A DNA stretch of 64,000 nucleotides from Planctomycetales bacterium (GTDB taxonomy: Bacteria > Planctomycetota > Planctomycetia > Isosphaerales > Isosphaeraceae): assembly GCA_027449865.1 (NCBI GenBank), contig DAIDKV010000190.1, positions 1-64,000 on the forward strand, in the 5' to 3' direction. Both the position numbers and the translations under genes were made by a program. The notes under the pieces are model-generated. The model was not told where the DNA came from and did not search any database. It saw only the letters and a list, made by a program, of their open reading frames with translations. Shown piece after piece: positions 9,817-19,582 of the stretch. Positions within the stretch are counted from its first letter, which is position 1, and each line of letters begins with the position of its first letter.

Positions 9817-10821
9817 ATGCAGAGACGCGAGGAGGCGGAGGATTCACGAATCGGGCGGCCGATCCACCGGCGCGACTGGTTGGGGAGGGTCGTCGCGGCC
9901 GTCTCGGTCACGCAATCCTCGTCTCTTCTCGCCGGACCGCCAGGCCCGAAGGCCCTGTCACCCGAGGAGACCGCGGCGGTCGAGTCCGTCCGTGGGCGGG
10001 CACGAAAGGTTGGGCTCGGACCAATCGAGGTCCGATCGACGGAGCATTTCGTCGGCATCGGCGACGCTCCGCCGCGCGACTACATCGATCAGGCCCTTTA
10101 CCGCTGCGAGGCGTTTGCGAAGGACTACCTCGACCACTTCGGGAAGCTTGGTTTCAAGCTCACCTATCCCTCGAAACGGATGGTCGTCGTCGCCTGGAAA
10201 GACGCGGACTCCTACCAGGCTTACAGCGGCGAGGAACGAGGCGCGGCCGTCGGCGGTCATTACGACCTGTCCGCCAATCAGCTTGTGGTTTTTGACTTTC
10301 GAGGTCACCAGGACCAACTGGCCGCCGGCGCGAGACGGATCAACAATCTCACGCTGATCCACGAGGCAGCGCACCTGCTCTGCTACAACACAGGGCTGCT
10401 GACCACCGGCCGGGATATCCCCGACGCGATCAGCGAGGGGCTTGCCACCTACGCCGAAATCTGGAGCCCACCCCGCCCGCGCGATCGATCCTCGATCGGC
10501 CGGGTCAATTCCGATCGTCTCGCCGTCTTCTTGAAGGACGACGCCCAGTGGATCCCTGTCGAGCGTCTGCTCGCCGACGACGAGGTCTTCCGGGAGGAGC
10601 GCACGGTGGACGTCGCCTATGCCGAGTCGTGGCTCCTCGTGCATTCGCTTCTGAAGCGCCCGGAGTCGGTCGCGAAGTTTCGGGCTTATCTGGCGGGATT
10701 TCCCGCGTCGGATGCGAGGATCGACCGCAAGCAATACGCCGTCTCGAAGCTCGGTTCGCTCGGCGAACTCGACGCCGACCTGCGCCGGTATGGCCGTCGA
10801 ATGGTCGAGCGCCGGCGATGA
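9817..10821 (+). CDS. DUF1570-like putative zinc metallopeptidase
   Basis: 334 aa; LIHEAAHLLCYNTGL (HExxH) and SEGLATYAE motifs. Confidence 0.72.
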   Translation: MQRREEAEDSRIGRPIHRRDWLGRVVAAVSVTQSSSLLAGPPGPKALSPEETAAVESVRGRARKVGLGPIEVRSTEHFVGIGDAPPRDYIDQALYRCEAFAKDYLDHFGKLGFKLTYPSKRMVVVAWKDADSYQAYSGEERGAAVGGHYDLSANQLVVFDFRGHQDQLAAGARRINNLTLIHEAAHLLCYNTGLLTTGRDIPDAISEGLATYAEIWSPPRPRDRSSIGRVNSDRLAVFLKDDAQWIPVERLLADDEVFREERTVDVAYAESWLLVHSLLKRPESVAKFRAYLAGFPASDARIDRKQYAVSKLGSLGELDADLRRYGRRMVERRR

Positions 10822-10836
10822 GTGCCGCCGGGGACG

Positions 10837-12861
10837 TCAACCGAGGACCGGGTTGAGCCCCATGTTCCGCCGCATCTCGGCACGCTGCTTCTCGTAGTGC
10901 ATGAGAAGCTTGCGGTCCTTGAAGTGCTGGCGTTCCTTGCGACGCTGGGCGCGCTGCATCACGCCGCGCCAGTAGAGGCTGGTCAGCTCGCCCCGGCCTC
11001 GGTGCCGCTTGCGGAGCCGGGCCGCCGGCTTCTCGCCAAACGCCTCGACGATCTCGTCTTCGAGCGAGACGAAGAACTGAGCCAGGCCGGGATCGCCCTG
11101 CCGGGCGCAACGACCGGCGAGCTGTCGGTCGATCCGCTGCGATTCGTGACGCTCGGTCCCAATCACGTGCAGGCCGCCGACGTCCGAAACGCCCTCGCCG
11201 AGCTTGATGTCGGTCCCTCGGCCGGCCATGTTCGTCGCGACCGTCACCCGGGCCTTCTGGCCCGCCTGAGCCACGATCTGGGCCTCGATCTCGTGATTCT
11301 TCGCGTTGAGGATCTGGTGCTCGATCCCGGCCTCGGCCAGGAGCCGGCTCAGCTTTTCCGATTTCTCGATCGAGCGCGTACCGACGAGCACGGGGGCGTT
11401 GGCTCTGTTCCACTCGACGATCTGGTCGGCAACGGCTCGGAACTTCTCTTCCTCGGTCGAGAAGACACGGTCGGGAAGCCAGGTCCGGCGTCCAGGGCGG
11501 TTGGTCGGGACCTTGAAGACTCCGACCTTGTAGATCCGGCGCAGCTCGGCGGCGTCGGTCGACGCGGTCCCGGTCATGCCGGCGAGCTTGTGATACCGCT
11601 TGAAGAAGTCCTGGACGGTCACGCGTGCGGCGGTGATCGTTTCCAGGGTGATTTCCAGTTTCTCCTTGGCCTGGATGGCCTGGTGCAGGCCATCCTGCCA
11701 CTGGCGGCCGGGCATGAGTCGGCCGGTGAACTCGTCGACGATGACCACCTCGCCATCGACGACGACGTAATCGCGGTCGCGGAGGTAGGCGATCTGAGCC
11801 CGGAGCGAACGCTCGACGTATTCGTAGAGGTTGTCGACCGTCAGCGAAACAAACGCCGGATGCGCGGCGACAGCCTGGACCTTGCGACGGCCGGCGGCCG
11901 TGAGCTCGGCCTTGCGCTCGAGCGGATCGTATTTGTAATCCTTGACGCGTACCAGCGTCGCGGCCAGTTGATCGGCCCCGTAGTAAGCGGACGACTCTTC
12001 CTGCGTCGGCTGGTTGTTGGCCCCGATGATGAGCGGGGTCCTCGCCTCGTCGATCAGGATGCTATCGGCCTCGTCCACCATCGCGAAGTAATGGGTGCGC
12101 TGGACCGGTTTCTCGGTGTCGAGCTGCTCGTTGCGGCCGAGAAAGACCTGCTCGAACGACTTTCGGTGGCCGTCGCCTCCCATCTTGAGCCGCTTGAGCT
12201 CATCCCGGAGGAAGTCGAAGCCCAGTTCCTTGGCCGTTCCGTAGGTGATGTCGCATCCGTAGGCGGCCCGACGCGCGGGATCAGGCTGGCCGGTCTGGAT
12301 GCAGCCGACCGTCAATCCGAGCATCTTGTAGACGGGGGCCATCCATTCGGCGTCGCGGCGGGCGAGGTAGTCGTTGACCGTGATGACATGGACGCCCTTG
12401 CCCGGCAACGCATTGAGGAACGCCGGCATGGTTCCGACCAGCGTTTTTCCTTCACCCGTTTCCAGCTCGGCGATGTTTCGGTTGTGGATGGCGATGCTGC
12501 CGACGACCTGCACGTCGAATTGCCGCTGGCCGATGGCGCGCTTGGCGGCCTCGCGAACCATCGCGTACGCCTCGACGAGCAGGCTATTGAGAGAATCGCC
12601 CTGCCGGGCCTTCAGGCGGAGGGCGTGAGCGCGGAGCTTGAGCTCGTCGTCCGAGCATTTCTCGAACTCAGGCTCCATCGCGTTGATGCGATCGACGAGG
12701 AGCGAGTAGCGGGCAAGCCGGCCCGAATGTGTGGGTCCGGCCATCTGCTGAACGCGATTCAACCAAGACGGTCCCAGGCGCGTCGCCATGACAATCCGAC
12801 CCCCCAATCTGGCCGACCTCGCGATCTCGCGGAGAACTCTCGGGGGGAGTCGGCCGCGCAC
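10837..12861 (-). CDS. SecA-family translocase ATPase, short paralogue
   Basis: 674 aa; AELETGEGKTLV (Walker A), MVDEADSILIDEARTPLIIG, NMAGRGTDIKLGEG, GGLHVIGTERHESQRIDRQL; ends ~60 residues after motif VI. Internal ATG at 12789 is an alternative start. Confidence 0.9.
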   Translation of the reverse strand: MRGRLPPRVLREIARSARLGGRIVMATRLGPSWLNRVQQMAGPTHSGRLARYSLLVDRINAMEPEFEKCSDDELKLRAHALRLKARQGDSLNSLLVEAYAMVREAAKRAIGQRQFDVQVVGSIAIHNRNIAELETGEGKTLVGTMPAFLNALPGKGVHVITVNDYLARRDAEWMAPVYKMLGLTVGCIQTGQPDPARRAAYGCDITYGTAKELGFDFLRDELKRLKMGGDGHRKSFEQVFLGRNEQLDTEKPVQRTHYFAMVDEADSILIDEARTPLIIGANNQPTQEESSAYYGADQLAATLVRVKDYKYDPLERKAELTAAGRRKVQAVAAHPAFVSLTVDNLYEYVERSLRAQIAYLRDRDYVVVDGEVVIVDEFTGRLMPGRQWQDGLHQAIQAKEKLEITLETITAARVTVQDFFKRYHKLAGMTGTASTDAAELRRIYKVGVFKVPTNRPGRRTWLPDRVFSTEEEKFRAVADQIVEWNRANAPVLVGTRSIEKSEKLSRLLAEAGIEHQILNAKNHEIEAQIVAQAGQKARVTVATNMAGRGTDIKLGEGVSDVGGLHVIGTERHESQRIDRQLAGRCARQGDPGLAQFFVSLEDEIVEAFGEKPAARLRKRHRGRGELTSLYWRGVMQRAQRRKERQHFKDRKLLMHYEKQRAEMRRNMGLNPVLG

Positions 12862-12894
12862 GATGTCGAGTCCGAGGCGCGGCGCTCCCCGTCT

Positions 12895-13965
12895 TCAATA
12901 GGACGTCGACTCCCCGGATTGTCCCGAGGCGATTCGGGGAATCCGGCCTTGATCTCCACGTCTGGCCTCGGATCGCGCTGACCTTGGCGCCGGGTTCTCC
13001 TTCCAGTGCCGGTGCAGAACCTCCGTCGGCCGGATCTCCCAGTAATCCGCCTCAGGGATCGAAGGAATCGACCCTTTCCGACTCCAGTCGACCAATTTTT
13101 CCCATTTTTCCTCAGATGACAGCTTGCCCGGCGGTTCCTCGCCGGGGGCCTCGCCCCAAAGTATGGAGGCGCCCTGGTCGTTTTTGAGGAACAACCCGCG
13201 GTGGGCGGGGTCCATTGGGTTGATGTAGCGAATGCTGAGGGCCGGTTCGCGGGCGCGATCGATGGATTTCATCCGGTCGCGGAGGAACGCCGCGAGCCGG
13301 GCCGCCGCCTCGATCCGGCTGTTACCGGGGGCCACCTCGGCGGCACCTGGGCGTAGGTCCCATCGATGGCCGACTCTCGGCTCTCTCGGAGTGGAAAGGC
13401 CGGGGCCGTTGATGGTGACCAGTCCCCGATGCTCGGCGAAGCGGCGGAAATCCTCGTCGAGATCGTCCGGTGGCAAGAGGATCGCGGAGGCATCCACCAG
13501 ATAAAGTCGATCGCTGTCCCAGGGCTTCACCAGAGCGGCGGGTTCTCGATACCGGAGAGCGACGGCCAGGCCCATCGGAGGGAAGTGGACCCGTTCGACC
13601 TTCTCGACCCAGGGACTGTTGCCCTCGAAGACGCGGGCGATCTCCTCGGCCTGAGTGGCGAGGAGAGGAACGGTCTCGGGCATCCGGGCACGCCGGCGGA
13701 CCGCTTCGAGAAATCCTCGCATGCCTCCTCGATACCAGGAGGGCGGCGGCGGAATCAGCTCGATGGAGTGAAAGGGGACCTGATAGGGGGCCTGGGCGGC
13801 CAACCAGTTCTGGGTGGTCCGTGCGAGGAAAAGGAGGGTCCAGGAACCGATCGCGAGAGCGGCCAGGATCCAGGCCAGTCGGGCGACGATCCGGGGGCGA
13901 TCAGGCCGCTCTCCTCCCGGCGCGGGCAAGCCGAGAGGAGGCGGAGGTTCGCGGTGGTCCATCAC
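12895..13965 (-). CDS. Putative FtsQ-like/POTRA cell-division protein
   Basis: 356 aa with one N-terminal TM segment, WVEKVERVHFPPMGLAVALRYREPAALV (POTRA/FtsQ-like strand pattern), YLVDASAILLP; next gene upstream is murB on the same strand. Confidence 0.5.
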   Translation of the reverse strand: MMDHREPPPPLGLPAPGGERPDRPRIVARLAWILAALAIGSWTLLFLARTTQNWLAAQAPYQVPFHSIELIPPPPSWYRGGMRGFLEAVRRRARMPETVPLLATQAEEIARVFEGNSPWVEKVERVHFPPMGLAVALRYREPAALVKPWDSDRLYLVDASAILLPPDDLDEDFRRFAEHRGLVTINGPGLSTPREPRVGHRWDLRPGAAEVAPGNSRIEAAARLAAFLRDRMKSIDRAREPALSIRYINPMDPAHRGLFLKNDQGASILWGEAPGEEPPGKLSSEEKWEKLVDWSRKGSIPSIPEADYWEIRPTEVLHRHWKENPAPRSARSEARRGDQGRIPRIASGQSGESTSY

Positions 13966-14043
13966 CTGAATCCCCCCGCGGGCGGTGTCGTCCCGATGGG
14001 GAGACCCCGTCCGCCGTGTCCGGTTGATCCGGGCATCGGTTCC

Positions 14044-14925
14044 TTACCAGACCTGGATCTGGAGCTCCAGCTCGTAGCCGAACTGCTGCCAGACCCGTTG
14101 GCGGATTCGGTCGATGAGCTGAAGGATGTCGGCCGATCGGGCACCGGGGTGCGCCACGATAAAGTTGGCGTGGCGATCGGAGACCTCCGCGCCGCCGACC
14201 TGGGTTCCTTTCAGCCCGGCCTGCTCGATCAGGGCACCGGCGGACACATCCGGGGACGGGTTCTTGAAGATGCAGCCAGAGCGTTGGTGAGCATACGGCT
14301 GGTTTTCCTTCTTGATAATCCAGATTCGCCGCATGCGTCGGACGACAGATTCGGGATCCTCGGGCTCCAGCTCGAACTCGGCCGAGAGGATCACCGGCTC
14401 GTCGAGGTTGGACTCGCGATCGGCGAAGCTGAGGACTTCGCGTTCGCGGACCTGGATCTGGTCGGCCGGGTCGAGAACGGTCGCGCGACGGACGATGGGA
14501 CCGATGGCCCCCTGCCGCCCTCCGGCATTGCCGCGAAGAGCGCCGCCGACCGTTCCCGGGATGCCGGTGAGGACCTCAAGACCGGCGAGCCCGGCGCGTG
14601 CCGACTGCGAGATCAGGGCCGTCATCGGGACAGCGGCGCCGGCCTCGACGATGGAGCCACGGACCTTGACATCGGCGAAGTGGGGGCTTTCCAGGAGGAT
14701 CACCAGCCCCTCAACCCCCTCGTCGCGGACCAGGACATTCGAACCGCCTCCGAGGATGCGGAACGGGAGTTCCTGGTCGCGACACCGCTTCAGCAGCGCG
14801 ATCAGCTCGTCCGGGTTCCGAGGGCTGGCGAAGTAGGCGGCCGGCCCACCGAGCCGGAACCAGTTCCGATGCGCCATCGGCTCATCCGCCCTGACGATCC
14901 CGACGAACTCTTCGAATGGATGCAT
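14044..14925 (-). CDS. murB: UDP-N-acetylenolpyruvoylglucosamine reductase
   Basis: 293 aa; FRILGGGSNVLVRDEGVEGLVI, GIPGTVGGALRGNAGG, QRSGCIFKNP, HANFIV. Confidence 0.95.
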   Translation of the reverse strand: MHPFEEFVGIVRADEPMAHRNWFRLGGPAAYFASPRNPDELIALLKRCRDQELPFRILGGGSNVLVRDEGVEGLVILLESPHFADVKVRGSIVEAGAAVPMTALISQSARAGLAGLEVLTGIPGTVGGALRGNAGGRQGAIGPIVRRATVLDPADQIQVREREVLSFADRESNLDEPVILSAEFELEPEDPESVVRRMRRIWIIKKENQPYAHQRSGCIFKNPSPDVSAGALIEQAGLKGTQVGGAEVSDRHANFIVAHPGARSADILQLIDRIRQRVWQQFGYELELQIQVW

Positions 14926-15181
14926 CGGCTTCGCTTCCCACCTCGATCTCGCATCGCGTCGCCCGGAGCCAGCCGGTCGCGCCCTCCGCCAGGGAAGAGC
15001 CCGACCGCATGGGGGATGGACAGATCGGCCCGAGGGAATCCCAATGACAGGGTGGCCTCCGCCGGTCGCCGTCCCTCGGTATTTGACTTAAGTTTAAATG
15101 CCGCAACATCGTAGCCGCGAATCGTCCGGGCGTCAAGCGACGAATTGGGCCGCCCAGTGGACCTTCGAAGGGAAGTCGCGC

Positions 15182-15919
15182 TCACTCATGGCGTTTCGCG
15201 TTGTCGAGCGTCTGCTTGCCGTCGAGTCTCCAGATACCCCAGGTGTCCTTGGCCCAGGCGACGACCAGCTCCATGCTTTTCTTCGCGTTGCTGTCTTTCG
15301 ATTCCAGGTTCGCCGCCTGCTGAACCGGGATCGGCCCGTTGGTGGTCGCTCCTTCACGGGAGAAAACCATCATCGTTTGCGCCGTGCCGTCGCTGTTCTC
15401 CTGGGCATTGATCTGCACACCCGGGTCGAAGTTACCGATCGCCATTTTGAGGTCGAGGTAATTCTTGTAAACGCCGTTGAGCCACTCCATCGCCTGCATC
15501 TCGGTTCCGGGAAGCGCCATGTTCGAGGCGGTCTGGAGGTCCAGGTCGCGAATGGCTTGAGCCAGAACCTGGGACTGCTGGTCGACGGTTCGCTTCGAGA
15601 AAAGCCAGCCGAAGAAGGCAACGGCCAGCAGGACGACGGCCGTGACTCCGATCACCTTCGGGTCCGGAAGCTTGAGTTTCGAGAGCCTGTCGGAAAGCCC
15701 TTCCAGCCCGGGGATTTCGATCTGAACTCCCCCCTCCCGCGCGACGCGTTCCTTCTTCCTGGAGGTCGCCTTGAGGGCCGGCGGCTCGCCTATCACCGCC
15801 TGGTGGGTCGCGTTGAGGTGAAAGACCTGGAGACACTTCTTGCAAACGAGCCGGGAATTCAGCTTGTCGCGAGGGATGCGCCCTCCCGCGCCACAGCGTG
15901 GACACGCCATCTCGATCAT
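15182..15919 (-). CDS. Hypothetical protein with N-terminal zinc ribbon and one TM segment
   Basis: Start MIEMACPRCGAGGRIPRDKLNSRLVCKKC inside ORF 15182..15976 (CxxC...CxxC), TM VTAVVLLAVAFFGWLF. Confidence 0.7.
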   Translation of the reverse strand: MIEMACPRCGAGGRIPRDKLNSRLVCKKCLQVFHLNATHQAVIGEPPALKATSRKKERVAREGGVQIEIPGLEGLSDRLSKLKLPDPKVIGVTAVVLLAVAFFGWLFSKRTVDQQSQVLAQAIRDLDLQTASNMALPGTEMQAMEWLNGVYKNYLDLKMAIGNFDPGVQINAQENSDGTAQTMMVFSREGATTNGPIPVQQAANLESKDSNAKKSMELVVAWAKDTWGIWRLDGKQTLDNAKRHE

Positions 15920-16361
15920 GATCAGGACCCCCGTCGTCTTCTGCCGATTGGGATCCCCCGTCCGGCCCGAGGTCATCGCGGTCGCCGTGCGGGACCGCCC
16001 GATCCTCCTCGCAGGAAAGCCGCCCGGGGCCGACTGCCGCTCCGCAGCGCGCGATCGCTCCTGACCAACAGCTTAACCTCTCCCCCGAGATTCGCAACAT
16101 TGTCATATCTCGGCTTCGAAACGGAACTCCACCCGGCTGGTCGATCTCATAACCGAATTAAGCTACGAACGAATCTAAACCTTTTTTTTGGAGCGGCTCC
16201 GCACAGCCGCATCTAAGAGCACAAAGCGGTAGACGAAGGCGCCACCCATCTCGCCAGAGTATGCGACGAAAGAACCCGAGAGTCGCGATGAGAGCGGAAT
16301 CCCGCGACTTTGAGGAGGGCAACACCCCGGCATTATTGCTTTTTATTTCGGACGTTCGAGG

Positions 16362-16390
16362 TTGACACGTAAGTGAGGATTTCCTACAAT
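16362..16390 (+). promoter_or_regulatory. Sigma-70-type promoter TTGACA-N17-TACAAT
   Basis: TTGACA at 16362-16367 and TACAAT at 16385-16390 with 17-bp spacer, in an AT-richer intergenic region upstream of the XRE regulator. Confidence 0.72.
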
Positions 16391-16515
16391 CAATGTGAAT
16401 GGTTCAGGCCCTCGCCAAACCCAGGCGACATCTCGAAAATGGAATGGCACCTGGATTCGGATCGGAGCGGCTAGGAGGACCATTCTTCCGAAACCTCAAT
16501 GGAGAGGGTGGTACG

Positions 16516-17034
16516 ATGTCGTTGGCTCAACGTGTCCGTGAATGTCGCTATTCGAAGGGATGGGGCCCAGACGAACTGGCGAGCCGCGCCGAGATTTCTC
16601 GAACGGCTCTCTACCAGATCGAGAGTGGCAAGACCGAGTTACCCCGCGCGGGCACGCTCCGCCGGATTGCTCTGGCGCTCGATGTACCGATGGAAGAACT
16701 CCTGGGCAACGGCCTGGAGTCGGAGCCCGCTCCGGCAGGGGTTCGGCCGACTGTCGGACGGTCGAAGTTTGGATGGTCGCCCACGGAAGAGGGCCCAGCT
16801 CGATCGAAGCTGGGGGGTTCTCTCGGTGGATCTTCCATGGCGATCGTCGAGGATGGGCGGGGCTCCGATGGCTTCGCCCGGCCCAGAACTCTTGGCGTGG
16901 AGGCCCCCTTCGTCCGCGAGGGCGAGCTGATGTCGAAACTGCACGACCTGCTCCACTCTCCCCTTGGCGACTGCATCACGAGCGTTGTCGACGACATGCA
17001 TCGTCTCCTTTGCCAGGTGCGCACGACTGGCTAA
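16516..17034 (+). CDS. XRE-family HTH transcriptional regulator
   Basis: MSLAQRVRECRYSKGWGPDELASRAEISRTALYQIESGKTELPRAGTLRRIALALDVPMEELLG is a canonical Xre HTH; ATG at 16516 inside ORF 16399..17034. Confidence 0.85.
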   Translation: MSLAQRVRECRYSKGWGPDELASRAEISRTALYQIESGKTELPRAGTLRRIALALDVPMEELLGNGLESEPAPAGVRPTVGRSKFGWSPTEEGPARSKLGGSLGGSSMAIVEDGRGSDGFARPRTLGVEAPFVREGELMSKLHDLLHSPLGDCITSVVDDMHRLLCQVRTTG

Positions 17035-17218
17035 GGGGAAATGGGGCCCGGGATCGCTGGTCCTTCGGATCGGGAGGATCCTCCTCGCCGATCCTGTCCG
17101 GGGAATCCGGACGCGGCCCCGATTTATCGGGTAGATTTGCTGGAGAGCGGTGGGCCTTGTTCCTAAGAGGCCCCCGCCTCACTGCATCCCCTGAGTGGAC
17201 TACCCGAGAGGAATTCCG

Positions 17219-17722
17219 ATGCCGCGAATCCGCGCCCGAGAGGCTCGGCCGCTCGTGCTGGGCCTGGCCCTCCTCCTCCTCCTCGCCGATGCATCCGAGG
17301 CCGGCGAACGACGATTCCGACGTGCCTGGCGACGTCCGGCGCCCGCGCCTGTGCCGACTGCCCGGCGGATCGACCCGGTTTACGGCGATCGGCTCGGAAC
17401 GTTCATGCCCACACCCGCGGTCTACATTCAGGCCAATTACCCCTTCGGCGGCGGATACGCCCCGTTGGGGATCTACGGTGATCATAACCTCTCCGAGTAT
17501 GGACCGTTCTCCAGCTTCCGAACAGTGACGGCTCCTGTCGCAACTTATACTCGCGGCTATGACGGAGTCGTTCGCCCCACCGAATCCATCTCCAACACTT
17601 TCCCCAACCTGCCCCTGCTCGCTCCCCTCGCCTATCCAACCCGGGCTAACAACTACTACGCCCCTCGCGTTCGAAACAACCCGGCCCAGGAAAGCGCCAT
17701 CGACTGGATCGACCACAACTGA
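17219..17722 (+). CDS. Hypothetical secreted protein
   Basis: Signal peptide-like MPRIRAREARPLVLGLALLLLLADASEAGE; Tyr/Pro/Gly-rich mature region. Confidence 0.6.
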   Translation: MPRIRAREARPLVLGLALLLLLADASEAGERRFRRAWRRPAPAPVPTARRIDPVYGDRLGTFMPTPAVYIQANYPFGGGYAPLGIYGDHNLSEYGPFSSFRTVTAPVATYTRGYDGVVRPTESISNTFPNLPLLAPLAYPTRANNYYAPRVRNNPAQESAIDWIDHN

Positions 17723-17811
17723 TCGGCGAAAAACGGCTGGGCGGACGCTGGAATTCAACGAGTGGTCGGGCGTCCGCCCTGGCCGGATCGCGGTCGGTCC
17801 CGCCTCAATAA

Positions 17812-17840
17812 CTGACCGCTCTCTGGCGAACAGGTATTAT
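17812..17840 (+). promoter_or_regulatory. Candidate sigma-70 promoter CTGACC-N17-TATTAT
   Basis: CTGACC 17812-17817, TATTAT 17835-17840, 17-bp spacer, just upstream of the Hsp70-like gene. Confidence 0.4.
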
Positions 17841-17886
17841 TGTGGTTCGGCCGGTCGAGTCGATCACCGCGAGCGGGGGTGTCGTC

Positions 17887-19551
17887 GTGGGCGAAGGTCC
17901 AAAGCGAGTGTACGGGATTGACCTGGGAACCACCTACTCGGCGATTGCCTACGTCGACGAGCATGGGAAGCCCGCCATTGTGCCGAACCAGGAGAGCGAG
18001 CGGATCACGCCATCGGTCATCCTGTTCGATGGCGACCAGGTGATTGTCGGGAACACGGCGAAGGAATCAGCCCGGGTCGAGCCTCACCGCGTCGTTACGC
18101 GGGTCAAGCAGCACATGGGCGACCCAAACTTTGTCTTCGAGCATGAAGGACAGGCCTTCGGTCCCGAGGATATCTCGTCGTTCATCCTTCGGAAGGTGGT
18201 CGGCGATGCGGCGGTCGCCCTGGGCGAGCCAATCACCGACGTGGTCATCACGTGCCCCGCCTACTTTGGCACGGCGGAGCGTGAGGCGACGGCAAACGCG
18301 GGCCGGCTCGCTGGCCTGAACGTTCGGGCGATCCTCAACGAGCCGACCGCCGGTGCCATTGCCTACGGTCTCGAGCGCGGCGAGGACCAGGTGGTCCTTG
18401 TTTATGACCTCGGCGGGGGGACGTTCGACGTCACCATGATCGAGATCAAGGATCGCCTGATCCGGGTGATTTGTACCGGCGGCGACCATCGGCTCGGCGG
18501 TCTCCTCTGGGATGAGGCGATCGTGATGCATCTGGCCGAGGAGTTTCGCTCTCAGACCGGCGAGACCTCCGACCCGCTCGATGACCCGGAGGTTCTCAAC
18601 GACCTGTTCCTCCAGGCCGAGCGAGGTAAGAAAACGCTCACTCAGCGCGAGAAGGCCCCTTTCCGGATCACCCACGCCGGCCGGCAAGCCCGGGTCGAGC
18701 TGGAACGAACGCGGTTCGAGGAGATCAGCCGACACCTCCTCGATCGGACGATCGAGCTGACCCGGGAAATGCTCGGCGAGGCGAGCGCCAAGGGTTATTC
18801 CCGGTTCGACAAGATCATTCTGGTCGGAGGCGCGACCCGGATGCCGCAGGTCCGTGGTCGAATCGTCGAGGAATTCGGAATCGAACCCGAACTTTTTGAT
18901 CCGGACGAAGCCGTCGCCAAGGGTGCCGCGCTTTTTGCGCTCAAGGAATCGCTGCTCGACCAGGTTCACGACTTCCTCACGATACGGACCGGAGCCGAGG
19001 CCGATGCGAACGGGCCGGTGGACCTGGCGCAGGTCTCCGACGAGGAAGTGGCCGAGGCGCTCGACCACCTCGAGCAGGAGCTGGGGTTCACGCTGACGGG
19101 CCCGGTCCGGACGCTGGTCCGCACCCGAATCGTGAACGTGCTGAGCAAGGGGCTGGGTGTGGTCGCCCGCGATGACCGAGGGCGTGACGTGATCGTCTAC
19201 CTGCTCCCGAGGAATGCCGAGGTTCCGCTGGAACGGTCGACCGACTTTGGGACCGATGCCGACGACCAAGCGGCTGTGGATATCCGGGTGATGTCGGGCG
19301 ATCGCGAGAGTACCGACCCGGCCGACTGCCAGGAGGTCGGCGTGGCGACGCTGGAGCTTCCCGAGGGACTGCCGGCGCGGAGCCCGATCCGTGTCCGTTT
19401 TGCGATCAGCCGCGACGGGCGGCTGGATCTCACGGCCGCCGACCTGACCGGCGGGCGATCGATCGAGGTCCGGTTCCAAACGGAAGCCGTTCTGAGCGCG
19501 GAGGAAGTGGCCGAGCGATCGACCGCGCTTCGGCTGCTCAACGTTTCGTAG
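17887..19551 (+). CDS. Hsp70/DnaK-like chaperone
   Basis: VYGIDLGTTYSAIAYVDE, ILNEPTAGAIAYGL, YDLGGGTFDVT, LVGGATRMPQV; GTG at 17887 inside ORF 17842..19551; shorter than canonical DnaK. Confidence 0.9.
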   Translation: MGEGPKRVYGIDLGTTYSAIAYVDEHGKPAIVPNQESERITPSVILFDGDQVIVGNTAKESARVEPHRVVTRVKQHMGDPNFVFEHEGQAFGPEDISSFILRKVVGDAAVALGEPITDVVITCPAYFGTAEREATANAGRLAGLNVRAILNEPTAGAIAYGLERGEDQVVLVYDLGGGTFDVTMIEIKDRLIRVICTGGDHRLGGLLWDEAIVMHLAEEFRSQTGETSDPLDDPEVLNDLFLQAERGKKTLTQREKAPFRITHAGRQARVELERTRFEEISRHLLDRTIELTREMLGEASAKGYSRFDKIILVGGATRMPQVRGRIVEEFGIEPELFDPDEAVAKGAALFALKESLLDQVHDFLTIRTGAEADANGPVDLAQVSDEEVAEALDHLEQELGFTLTGPVRTLVRTRIVNVLSKGLGVVARDDRGRDVIVYLLPRNAEVPLERSTDFGTDADDQAAVDIRVMSGDRESTDPADCQEVGVATLELPEGLPARSPIRVRFAISRDGRLDLTAADLTGGRSIEVRFQTEAVLSAEEVAERSTALRLLNVS

Positions 19552-19582
19552 AAGGAATGACTCCCGGGGACTTGAATCTGGC

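Noticed and set aside
10822-12981. 719-aa plus-strand ORF over the SecA paralogue
   Set aside because: Longer than the real gene but composition is mirror-like; the minus strand carries all SecA motifs.
13366-15114. 582-aa plus-strand ORF over the FtsQ-like gene and murB
   Set aside because: Runs antisense across two genes and the gap between them; no motif support.
16177-16215. T8 tract next to a small GC hairpin (ttttttttggagcggctccgc)
   Set aside because: T-tract precedes the hairpin on the plus strand and is an A-tract on the minus strand, so it does not fit an intrinsic terminator on either strand.
18067-19479. 470-aa minus-strand ORF over the Hsp70-like gene
   Set aside because: Mirror ORF; sense strand has Hsp70 signatures.
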